Source: Planctomycetota bacterium (GTDB lineage: Bacteria; Planctomycetota; Planctomycetia; Planctomycetales; Planctomycetaceae). Taken from it: a DNA stretch of 64,000 nt. The notes under the pieces were generated by a model that saw only the letters and a list, made by a program, of their open reading frames with translations, had not been told where the DNA came from and did not search any database. This document shows positions 17,701 to 24,169 of the stretch, piece by piece (within the stretch, counting starts at the first letter, position 1; every line of letters begins with the position of its first letter). The stretch is from positions 1-64,000 of the forward strand of contig JACTNB010000014.1 of the NCBI GenBank assembly GCA_014584345.1. Reading direction: 5' to 3'. Position numbers and translations under genes: made by a program.

Positions 17701-19270
17701 GTTCCCACTCAAAATCGCCGAGCCTCGGCAGTCCAGTTTCGCCGGGAGATTGTTGTCGCGATGTCCGCGCTCCCTGAATATCGCCCGATTCATTGAGCCG
17801 TAATGACAGCTTGCCCGAGCTGCCATCGTCGATTGACCAAGTGCCGTTGAAGCGCCGCTCGATCCGCGACCACTTCAACGTCAGCCGACCTGAAGATTGA
17901 GCGACATGTTGAGCAAACGTACCAGCGTACTGCTTCCCGTTTTCATCTGATTTCTCCAGCACGACTTCGCCCCAGTCGTCTCCTTGCCAGCGTCCGGAGA
18001 TGTCCGGCGGATGGGTGGCTGACAGCAGTGCGGTCCCCAGCAGAATCGTTCCGATTGCTCCGAGCATCAGAAAGACTCCTTTCCATGAGATACGTCGAGA
18101 GGTGCAAGCGGGCTGCAACTTGCTCAGCTCTGCTGGCAGTGAGACCCGCGTTGGTTCCTGAACATGCGCCAGACACGCTTCCAGCAGCACAGCGACCTGT
18201 GCGGCCGATTCAAAGCGATCTCCCGGCTGCTTGGACATCAATTTGTCGACGATGCCGCTCAGCCATTCGGGGATATCTGGGTTGATTTCACGGATCGGTC
18301 GCGGATGTCGGTCGGTGATCAGCCGCAGCACCGCATGGCTCGACTCAGCACGGAAAGGCGCATGGCCCGCGCACATGGCATACAGCACAGCCCCGAGGCT
18401 GAAGAGGTCGGACCGGGCATCGACCGTTTCCGCACGGGCCTGTTCCGGCGACATGTACTGCGGTGTTCCAGCGAGCACACCGGTTCGCGTGAGACTGGCG
18501 TCATCAACCGCGCGGGCCAGACCGAAGTCCATCAGTTGTACACGCTCGACTCCTTCATCAAGAAAGATATTCGCTGGCTTTACATCGCGGTGCACCAGTC
18601 CCTGTGCATGAGCGGCCGCGAGACCTTTGGCCGCTTGCATACCGATCCGCAGTATTTCGCGCAGGTCGAGCGGACCTTGATTGCTGAGCCGTTTCTGCAG
18701 CGACACGCCGCGCGAATAGGGCATCACGAAATAGGGGATCGACCTCCACTCGCTGACGCCGTGAATGGCCATCACATGGTCATCGACGACGGCCGCGGCC
18801 GCCTGGGCCTCTCGCGCGAAGCGTTTCCGCGCTGCTCCCGATGTCGCCAGATGTGGCTGCAAAACCTTGATCGCGACGAACCGATTGAGAGATGGATCGT
18901 AACCTTTGAAGACGGCTCCCATCCCGCCGCGTCCCAGAATGCCGACGATATCATACGAACCAATGCGGCCGAGCATCGCCGGGTCATCGGTCGGGCCGAG
19001 TAACTCCAGCAGTTGTTCAGTCGTCGTGGCCGACTCGATGTCGAGAGCAGAATCGACCCCCGCGCTGACGCCCACGATTCTCCCACCAGCCAGTGAGCGA
19101 CGCGCATCGTCCCACCAGTCATCATCGCCAATCGCCGCTTCAACTGCCTCGCGGCATTCACTGCATTCGGCCAGGTGCTCTTCAATGCACGCCGTTTCGA
19201 CCGGCGGCAAATCGCCAGACAACAGTGCATGAATCTGTTCTGTGGGGAGGCAGGTTGTGGGCGATTTCAT
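11795..19270 (-). CDS. Giant membrane serine/threonine kinase with TIGR03067-like domains
   Basis: A 2,491-residue protein. Residues 28-39 form an anti-sigma-type zinc motif (Cys28, His32, Cys36, Cys39). The kinase domain spans about 106-364: GRGGMGAV loop, Lys135 of VAIK, HRDVKPAN (227-234), DFG (248-250), SPEQ. A single membrane span lies at 397-418, so about 2,070 residues should be outside the cytoplasm. That part holds two or three TIGR03067-like domains (about 911-1025 starting WQGKWNV, 1038-1180 starting MQGTWKLV, and a weaker one near 1423 starting LQGHWAV). Three copies of a helical motif (AQRxLxxGExLxxxGxL) lie between about 1205 and 1370, and an OB-like segment (VGKWIRVEGTVYG) near 2080. 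The start overlaps the sigma gene by 4 nt. Zinc finger plus kinase suggests it controls that sigma factor. Confidence 0.9.
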   Translation of the reverse strand: MKSPTTCLPTEQIHALLSGDLPPVETACIEEHLAECSECREAVEAAIGDDDWWDDARRSLAGGRIVGVSAGVDSALDIESATTTEQLLELLGPTDDPAMLGRIGSYDIVGILGRGGMGAVFKGYDPSLNRFVAIKVLQPHLATSGAARKRFAREAQAAAAVVDDHVMAIHGVSEWRSIPYFVMPYSRGVSLQKRLSNQGPLDLREILRIGMQAAKGLAAAHAQGLVHRDVKPANIFLDEGVERVQLMDFGLARAVDDASLTRTGVLAGTPQYMSPEQARAETVDARSDLFSLGAVLYAMCAGHAPFRAESSHAVLRLITDRHPRPIREINPDIPEWLSGIVDKLMSKQPGDRFESAAQVAVLLEACLAHVQEPTRVSLPAELSKLQPACTSRRISWKGVFLMLGAIGTILLGTALLSATHPPDISGRWQGDDWGEVVLEKSDENGKQYAGTFAQHVAQSSGRLTLKWSRIERRFNGTWSIDDGSSGKLSLRLNESGDIQGARTSRQQSPGETGLPRLGDFEWERIPIGIDITNPVVSAAGRPGIGSHVAATLNTVEAPLSLAVTPVFLPNDIVEQIDASRDIPVSAKAAMREFIAATFRRPTPQLNGKGTALAHVTYDRKRTEEALRVLEDLLFRGNTFHIPLAEPDKGMNAYSFQFRRPGPSDNIVDRWDFKIFEDLKVRAERNPKGDYQAATTIRLQPGKAEVLPWFFHPFDSDLRVNYRAKHAGEPFLVFTWESGVPTGTVPAGVLNRDSESRHTTEAVAGSLPKWLQSDYVMVHSQVIPSSHLPLTIRGKRVTSEGPASQTGKYSDTIDANDLKSPVYLQLPDNTREVNWASRDAEGTVGNMQLRCHFRFVQLDLLAQGYVRWICYGEVGQPGAPVQPRSTESAQSVTYRLPQESTPSTPYVFPQELHPWQGKWNVIEASRGGRIRGDEERWGLKSIQVRGEQIEMIGIYPEADELDNSSIGPLQVTPNTKDFRSGTFAVDILLRPHGKYTIDGDQLTLEFDQTEFTEPGESPRAPWVFKLRRTAYDRETTSILDLMQGTWKLVSCMDGNERVITPLVTIQVGGNRFDQVLSGDSSGNELAHRYGTGTFKVRPRDLEVERAKNIAVPWNQLLGDLDVLYPSLGLARKGLVTVGERVMTWTLSEDAPGSLFGSDQLQGPERRGPGDNVRFWVFLRESKGDSSGADAGIWFVDPAQPRSLTEPGARPSGQQLSNAQRELKYGETLFREGKLTALQLDSLRAFLGGGNQDSAGANGDISFVEPAQKESCIQAEQLERRLSTAQRALERGEALFKQGELPALQLEKIRLEFYEARLALARELLVRDPLMANSDAVSRIDLQVAQLRLEYARQALGQGEELHKQGLLSEAELQYYRRELEEATLKLAEVKSRISIVPSAEEQTDHRETVGAYPRDSGAGPSPLLEQLQGHWAVTRSLEHGGDELHNYHNRELTIEIERNLLVLRGKDREQQREFEIPWELMLTGTDVPQKVDILDDPTDDPPCWLPGIIELKDGRLRICCSMECRAPEDKRPRHFAGGTNTWLLEARRQRAEIANGSVCGTLDPRTDSILRKIPHSHRIFGREADKPDAPRSLLSDAVEEFNHKQSRNEVGATQPPLTDDEVIAAVRWAAVSSDVRTVTDEELCELLSAVEDSMLPDSWGLKFREPSETSSWKAIKKWDAYLELDRGDGKRPTIPVRARYLRISEEFAEEPLLGGFGTSKTPISDAVVTLTKERRDLKDLPQVARSIASVDEREVIAALADYLDTNRETLDAAEYQLLNMILETRALPANVRLEILSRYESLGGTEHGYDFNRWSLRLLYPRMQGDQTLVTAVELGFHFIDSAPVERVPDDKISWGPPSPDGLQLGVRLAPAGHALPHALQFRPTFYFRNRTGQSTVALEHVYRHYEIDARTSTGDRLPTRSSMNSVVTLIPLTPSDLSANARFERQGVPFLAGSYPAGEFKELEFNESLYSPFDNNTPAHAVNLQNEDQVRLRFKLPYPGPDAEGTLLSGEVRLADVYHAPDDPPLMRMSDDSQSPEIKKPGERMAVLTPKQIVEHGEKLYHSRERIAAQFKVASIRPSVVVDETGTQREHYNFYAEGVPAFSVHLTDKAVNWLKIRSAADVDKHFVGKWIRVEGTVYGVGLDLINRPTQWTYHIDLNSPDQLREIEPATLDAGIERESEQLKEDPFGDPPVNADTEEQPAPERKPADENPAAPAKPAAEGAQPSGNAQFNDGWEPYKNSETLAAMTGWVIAWDDQHDSKGDGERRAILRVFPDGRVASVQSLNGPLVQARLDAQAIAELIERLQQQGTRRAIDQAMVVRNNVPLQAEDYQQLQAQLKEAAHELNLGDPLPQSLWNQSGSRVTVRKDDELYDLLSITPPVNDAGKLTDSTTALLTDEVRDELLELVAIACLGGNEQLAQCISFVNQQVARNLPEQKCEIDRSHLAWASRDREGAIAAFQYTPGPVGGQYPFGEIKVRLSPLGVVSVMESRF

Positions 19271-19875
19271 GTCACGTCACTCCAGATATCCGACACTTCT
19301 TCAAGTTTCTCTTTCAGCCGCTGCATCACTCGATACCGGGCCAGATAGACAACTCCGGCCGTACGCTGGTAAGCCGACGCGACCTCCTTGACCGGCTTTC
19401 CATCGACGGTCGAGTCCCAGAACATGCCCCACGTCGACTCGCTGAACTCAGGGCGAATCTCCGCCGCGGCCCAGCGAAAAGCTTCCTGCCGGCTTTCACG
19501 AATCAACTCCGATGTGGCGTGCTCCTCTCGCTGTGGAACCTCGTTGAGTTGCATCTGCACGCTGCTCGACCCGGCCGCCAAATCGGGCTTTCGCCGCGTG
19601 ATCGCCTTGACGACTTCATTGCGGGCGATGCGGTACAACCAGGCCCGAAACGGCGGCCTGCCATCCGCTGGCTCCCAGCCCTCCACGGCGCGGGCAATCG
19701 AGGCAAACACCTGCTGCGACAGGTCTTCCGCATCAGCGTCCTGCAGCCCCCGGCTGCGTGCCAGCCGGTACACAACCGGGCGATAGACTGCCAGAAACGC
19801 CGACCATGCAGCCCCATCAGCGGGGTCTTTCACCCGCAGAATCAGACTCTCGCTCGTTTCCGGCCAATCTTTCAT
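19267..19875 (-). CDS. ECF RNA polymerase sigma factor, kinase-linked
   Basis: A 202-residue sigma-70 family protein of the ECF type. Region 2 is visible at about 25-90 (FLAVYRPVVYRLARSRGLQD, AEDLSQQVFASI, FRAWLYRIARNEV). Region 4 spans about 135-190 and ends with GVVYLARYRVMQRLKEKLEE, where the usual recognition helix reads VASAYQRTAGVVYLARYRVM. It overlaps the giant kinase gene by 4 nt (ATGA), so synthesis of the two is coupled. Planctomycetes commonly pair such sigma factors with serine/threonine kinases carrying an N-terminal zinc finger. The target promoters are unknown. Confidence 0.9.
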   Translation of the reverse strand: MKDWPETSESLILRVKDPADGAAWSAFLAVYRPVVYRLARSRGLQDADAEDLSQQVFASIARAVEGWEPADGRPPFRAWLYRIARNEVVKAITRRKPDLAAGSSSVQMQLNEVPQREEHATSELIRESRQEAFRWAAAEIRPEFSESTWGMFWDSTVDGKPVKEVASAYQRTAGVVYLARYRVMQRLKEKLEEVSDIWSDVT

Positions 19876-20035
19876 GATCTCTCCATAGTAGAATCATCCA
19901 CGATTGGCGAAAATCTTTCATGAATCAGCCAGATTTCATACGCGTCTCGTAGGCAGGCGGGACTTCGAGAGCCGGTTCGCGGCGGTATTACAGATGTCAA
20001 TGTGAGTTCGATCCACTGTTGGCATTGTGTCAGTT

Positions 20036-20326
20036 TCAGTCCACACCTTGCTGCCGACGCCCCAGAAAGTCCCCAACGTAGAAGTCATCCTGCAACTTCT
20101 TGAGGATACTGTACAAGATGCTGACGATCCAGAAGCCTTTGTAATTTTGAGCGTGGTGTTCGTGTCGAACTTGCAAGCGGCGAAAGCTTTTCAGCCAGGC
20201 GAATGTGCGTTCGATTCGCCCGCGGATGCGGTAGTGACGTCGATCCCTCAAGGGCAGCGAACGGGCGACTTGTTGATTCACGCGGCGGCGATAGGGAGCA
20301 ATCAGACGAATGTCTTTGAGCAGCAA
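20036..20326 (-). pseudogene. IS5-type transposase C-terminal fragment
   Basis: A 96-codon frame matching only the C-terminal part of IS5-group DDE transposases. RRHYRIRGRIERTFAWLKSF contains the third catalytic acidic residue (the Glu before RTFAW), followed by RRLQVRHEHHAQNYKGFW. The N-terminal half with the two catalytic aspartates is absent. It is a decayed insertion sequence and should not transpose by itself. Confidence 0.8.
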
Positions 20327-20416
20327 TGCTGTGCTCTGTCTATCGGTAAATGTCAGTCTTTGTTAGAGTTTCATGGAGTTTGTTTTTGGGTTTCTCATGG
20401 ATGATAGGAGGCCCGG

Positions 20417-20671
20417 ATGGCTCAGTCGAATGTGAAGGTGGTAGTGGTCTTGAATGATGAACAGCGTCAGCAGTTAGAGTCTCTGGTGCGTTCCGGAAAG
20501 TCTGCTGCAACGCAAGTGCTCACCTGCCTGAATTTGTCATTGATGTCGGGTGCCCGGAAATGCTTCCGCGTAATCCTCATTCATGGCTGGGAAATGTCGA
20601 CGAAGGATCGTTGCCACACGCCCAATTGGGCAATCTCACTGGCACTCCCGAATGACCTCACCCAGGAGTAA
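20417..20671 (+). pseudogene. IS630-type transposase N-terminal fragment
   Basis: The first 35 residues (VVVLNDEQRQQLESLVRSGK and following) resemble the N-terminal start of IS630-family transposases, where a TLTxEERxQLExLVRSGK segment opens the HTH domain. After about residue 37 the likeness ends and the frame runs on into unrelated sequence to a stop. An AGGAGG-like element precedes the ATG. The catalytic domain is missing, so this is an insertion-sequence stub. Confidence 0.6.
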
Positions 20672-20897
20672 TCGATTTGTCTCGACATGAAACAGCCACC
20701 GCCGTTGTAGTGTTACGACGGTGCAGCAAAAACGTTCCGCCAGGCACAACTGAACGCCGATAATTCGGCATGACTTCTTCTTGACATTCCAGGAAGGCAG
20801 GCAGGAGACTGCCCTACAATACTCAAGGCGGATTTAACTTCCTGTCGTTCATTAGGCTCAGTAGCGTTGCGGCGCAGTCATTTGAATGCTGGTTCCC
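20672..20897. other. Intergenic region next to IS fragments
   Basis: No gene or RNA is recognisable in this 226-bp stretch between the IS630-type stub and the phosphoesterase gene. It is probably scar sequence left by decayed insertion elements. Confidence 0.5.
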
Positions 20898-21803
20898 TTA
20901 CCGCCACGCCAGCGTTTTCGATTCACCATTCCAGGGATGCGTGGCATCGGTGGTGTGCGTGGTGAGCGTGACCCCATTGGCCGTGAGTTTTGCAGTCGTC
21001 CAACCCGTCGTCGATTTCGTCGGATCGGCGACATACGAGGTGGCCGGCGTATTCAGAATGTGTATGCCCTGATATTCGGCTTGGCTGCGATCATGGATGT
21101 GTCCGTGGATGTAGGCTTTGACCCACTTGCGCGGTCCGATGACATTCCACAGTTCCCGCGAGTCAATCAGCCCGCCCGGAAAGTGCAGTGGATCTCCCCC
21201 CAGTCGCGGATTGTGATGGGCGACAACAATCGCCGGTTTGGACTGTAAACCGTCGAGTGCAGCCGCGAGCCAGTTGAGTTGTTCCTTGCCAATGGTTCCC
21301 TGAGTTACCATGGTCTTTTGTAGCGAGTCGAGCAAAAAGAAATTGGCATGCCGCGTCTGGACGATGGCGATGTGCCGGGACGCAACCGGTGGATTCTCTG
21401 GTCGCTGCTGTTTCATCACCTCGTAAAACGCCTCGCGGTTGTCGTGATTGCCGAGCGTCAAATGGGTATCGACGCCTGCTTGCTCGAGAGGCTGAATCAG
21501 TTTTGCGAAATGCCGATAGTCTCCTGGTTGCCCATCCTTGAGAGCCAAGTCACCGTTGATCAGCACAAACGCTGGTTTCGTGGGCATCTCGGCCAGTTCC
21601 GTGACCACTTGCCGCAAATGAGTGGGAACTGGCGAATCCGCCGGGTGTTTCTCGCCAATGTGTGTATCGTTCAACAGGTACACCAGGTCGGCATCAATAC
21701 CATCGTTCCCTGCCGCGGGGATGCCGCGACCACACACCAGAATACTCGCGCCAGCAGCTTGCAGAAAGCGGCGTCGATTGAGAGTGGTCAGATGAATTGG
21801 CAT
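20898..21803 (-). CDS. Tat-exported calcineurin-like metallophosphoesterase
   Basis: A 301-residue protein starting at the ATG at 21803, which places a twin-arginine signal at the N-terminus (NRRRFLQAAGASILVCG) after a GGAA element. All metallophosphoesterase motifs are present: LLNDTHIGE (D-x-H), INGDLA, LGNHDN, VAHHNP and HGHIHD, giving a full dinuclear metal site. It should hydrolyse phosphomono- or phosphodiesters in the periplasm; the substrate is not evident. Family members in this phylum are often annotated as phosphodiesterases or phosphatases with no known role. It stands alone on the minus strand, 128 nt from the upstream aldolase gene. Confidence 0.85.
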   Translation of the reverse strand: MPIHLTTLNRRRFLQAAGASILVCGRGIPAAGNDGIDADLVYLLNDTHIGEKHPADSPVPTHLRQVVTELAEMPTKPAFVLINGDLALKDGQPGDYRHFAKLIQPLEQAGVDTHLTLGNHDNREAFYEVMKQQRPENPPVASRHIAIVQTRHANFFLLDSLQKTMVTQGTIGKEQLNWLAAALDGLQSKPAIVVAHHNPRLGGDPLHFPGGLIDSRELWNVIGPRKWVKAYIHGHIHDRSQAEYQGIHILNTPATSYVADPTKSTTGWTTAKLTANGVTLTTHTTDATHPWNGESKTLAWR

Positions 21804-21930
21804 GGTCAAGTTCCTTGCTTGCGGAAAACATCGCGGAGTTTCGCCAAACGGGCATCCTACCATCGCGTTCGCAACAGTGATGAAGATAGCCCCCTCAGCG
21901 ACAAAAAGGAAACCGGACGAGAAATTCGGG

Positions 21931-22752
21931 CTAGGAACGGTTGGTGAACTGTGTCGCGAATTTTTGTTTCACGGACACGATCCCTTCTTGAAAGGTGCGG
22001 ACGTCCGAGGTCATCGAAATCAGTTGGCATCCTTGCTCTTGCAGCAGATTCGCGTGATCGGGCGAGAAGGTAACGGCGCCAAACGATTTGCGATGTTTTT
22101 TGCAGGCTGCCGCGACACGGGTCACTGCCTTTGTCAGTAGTGGATGCAGGGTCTGCCCGGTGACGCCGTATGCCTGGCTTAAATCGGCCGGACCGATGAA
22201 TAGATGATCGACCCCCTCAATGGCGGCAATTTCCTCGCAGCAGTCCACGGCTGCGGTCGTTTCGATCTGAATGGCGACAAAGGACCGCTCGTTGGCCTGG
22301 CGGGTGAATTCATCCATGGGAGTCAAACCGAAGTTTCCGTCGAATCCGCCGCCATTCAGGCCGCGTTTTCCGCGCGGAGCGAACTTGGCCCATTGCACAA
22401 ATTCCTCGGCTTGTTCGGGCGATGAGATTTGTGCGGCCATCACCCCCCCCGCGCCCGATTCCAGGCAACGGGTAACGAGTGCGTAATCGGTGGGAGCAAC
22501 CCGCACGAAGCAGTCAAACCCACAGGCACGACCGGCTCGAGTCGCCAGTTCCATTTGCTCAATCGTGAACCCGGAATGTTCATGATCGATCCAGAAGCCA
22601 TCAAACCCGCCCTGCAAGGCATACATTTCAATATGATTGGGATGGAACGAACGCCCCAGAAAAAAGACGTTCAACCGTTCTCCGTTGGCCAATTGTTCCT
22701 TGATGGTTCGTCGAGAGGGACCAGATGGATTCATGTAAATCACCGTTGTCAT
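21931..22752 (-). CDS. HpcH/HpaI family aldolase
   Basis: A 273-residue class II (metal-dependent) pyruvate aldolase of the HpcH/HpaI/GarL family. Visible motifs are GGFDGFWIDHEHSGF, with the family D-x-E-H region, FVRVAPTDYALVTRCLESGA, GVMAAQISSPEQAEEFVQWAKF, a GKRGLNGGG loop, IQIETTAAVDCCEEIAAIEG with the metal-binding Glu, and FIGPADLS. The reaction is reversible cleavage of 2-keto-3-deoxy acids to pyruvate and an aldehyde. It closes the minus-strand series behind the DUF1501 gene (84 nt gap), which suggests a carbohydrate-acid degradation role. The ATG at 22752 has no strong ribosome site; an ATG six codons later is possible. Confidence 0.85.
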   Translation of the reverse strand: MTTVIYMNPSGPSRRTIKEQLANGERLNVFFLGRSFHPNHIEMYALQGGFDGFWIDHEHSGFTIEQMELATRAGRACGFDCFVRVAPTDYALVTRCLESGAGGVMAAQISSPEQAEEFVQWAKFAPRGKRGLNGGGFDGNFGLTPMDEFTRQANERSFVAIQIETTAAVDCCEEIAAIEGVDHLFIGPADLSQAYGVTGQTLHPLLTKAVTRVAAACKKHRKSFGAVTFSPDHANLLQEQGCQLISMTSDVRTFQEGIVSVKQKFATQFTNRS

Positions 22753-22836
22753 GGATGGGAAAATCTGACTCGTGACCAGGCCTGCGGCGTGGCACGTCGA
22801 AATTGAAGCATCTCACTGTCGCGCGAAGGGGTTCCC

Positions 22837-24111
22837 TCACGAGGCAAACAGAGAGGCGATTGGTTGGCCTCGATCCGTGATCGGCACGGGACGGTCTCCA
22901 TCATACAAATATTTCGCATGGTCGATCCCCACTGCCGCATGAATGGTGGCGAAGAAATCGGGAACGCTCACGGGATACTCGACGATGTTCTTGCCCAGGT
23001 CATCCGTTACACCGTAGGCTCCCTGATGCTTCAAGCCTCCTCCCGCCAGGACGCAGGTGAAGGCGCTTCCCTGATGCCCGCGTCCTCCCCCGGAGTCAAA
23101 TTCGGGAGGACGCCCGAATTCGGTCGTGATCACAATCAGAGTTTTTTCCAGCAGTTTCTGCTGTTCCAGATCCAAAATCAGCGTGCTGACGGCGGTATCG
23201 AGTTCCTGAATCAACGCATGTTGCTGCAGAATGCCTGCACTGTGGACATCCCAGCCGGTCCCGTTCAAGAAATTCAGGTTATGCGACACTTCGACAAAAC
23301 GGACGCCGCGCTGGACAAGTCGGCGCGAGAGCAGGCAACGCTGGCCAAATTCGCCTCCGTAACGGTTTCGTAGTTCGGCAGGTTCTTCCTCCAACTGAAA
23401 ACTCTGGTTGAAGGCCGGCCCGCTGAGCTTGAGACTCAGATCGATCGCCTCTTCGTAATCCCGCAACAAGTCCCGGTGGGGTGCCGGTTGGACTTCTCTC
23501 AGGGACTGAAGTACCGATTCTCGACGCGTTTGCCGTTGCGGAGAAATGGAATCCGGGCGGGAAAGGCCTGCGGGACCGCGACTGGTATCGGTCAGGTAGA
23601 GATAACCGTATCGCGCTCCCAGAAAGCCAGGACCACGAGTCACGTTGGGATATCCGATCAACACATACGGAGGAGCCTCTTCCGATACGCTCCCCCGTTC
23701 GCGAATCACAATCGAACCCAGCGACGGATAAACGACCGTTCCGCTGACGGGACGCCCGGTGTGCATGAAGTTGGTCGCCGCCGCATGCTCATCGATCACC
23801 TGATGATGCACAGTGCGCACTGCCGTCACGCGATCCATCAGGGGGGCTAACTGACGCAGATGCTCGCAGACGCGGACTTCCGGGACTGCGGTTTCGATGC
23901 TGGGATAATAGGAACCGGCCTTTTTCGCCGCCGGATCCCCTAACCGTTTGGGATCGAACGTATCCATCGCCCCCATGCCCCCGCCCAGCCAGATGGAGAT
24001 GACATGCTCTGCTTTCCCAGATACGGGAGACGCGGCCTGAATTTGACTGCATCGCGCCGCGGTCAGCACGGAGGCTGCCGCAGCTGCTTTAAGAACATCA
24101 CGTCGCTGCAT
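22837..24111 (-). CDS. DUF1501 domain protein
   Basis: A 424-residue exported protein. The N-terminus RRDVLKAAAAASVLTAA looks like a Tat signal. The DUF1501 fold, which is alkaline-phosphatase/sulfatase-like, is recognisable from SIWLGGGMGAMDTFDPK (about 41-57), HHQVIDEHAAATNFMHTGRP, WDVHSAGI, ITTEFGRPPEFD and GGRGHQGSAFTCVLAGGG. These proteins are very common in Planctomycetota and almost always sit next to a DUF1549/DUF1553 cytochrome gene, as here. The biochemical function is not established. The gene lies 58 nt downstream of the PSD1 gene and is probably cotranscribed with it. Confidence 0.9.
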   Translation of the reverse strand: MQRRDVLKAAAAASVLTAARCSQIQAASPVSGKAEHVISIWLGGGMGAMDTFDPKRLGDPAAKKAGSYYPSIETAVPEVRVCEHLRQLAPLMDRVTAVRTVHHQVIDEHAAATNFMHTGRPVSGTVVYPSLGSIVIRERGSVSEEAPPYVLIGYPNVTRGPGFLGARYGYLYLTDTSRGPAGLSRPDSISPQRQTRRESVLQSLREVQPAPHRDLLRDYEEAIDLSLKLSGPAFNQSFQLEEEPAELRNRYGGEFGQRCLLSRRLVQRGVRFVEVSHNLNFLNGTGWDVHSAGILQQHALIQELDTAVSTLILDLEQQKLLEKTLIVITTEFGRPPEFDSGGGRGHQGSAFTCVLAGGGLKHQGAYGVTDDLGKNIVEYPVSVPDFFATIHAAVGIDHAKYLYDGDRPVPITDRGQPIASLFAS

Positions 24112-24169
24112 GATATTTGATCCTTATCAATAACCAAGGTTTATCGTAGCGTATTCATATCGTGGCGTA

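Noticed and set aside
20781..20820. TTGACA and TACAAT boxes near the IS remnants
   Set aside because: The spacer is about 28 nt, too long for a sigma-70 promoter, and no plus-strand gene follows.
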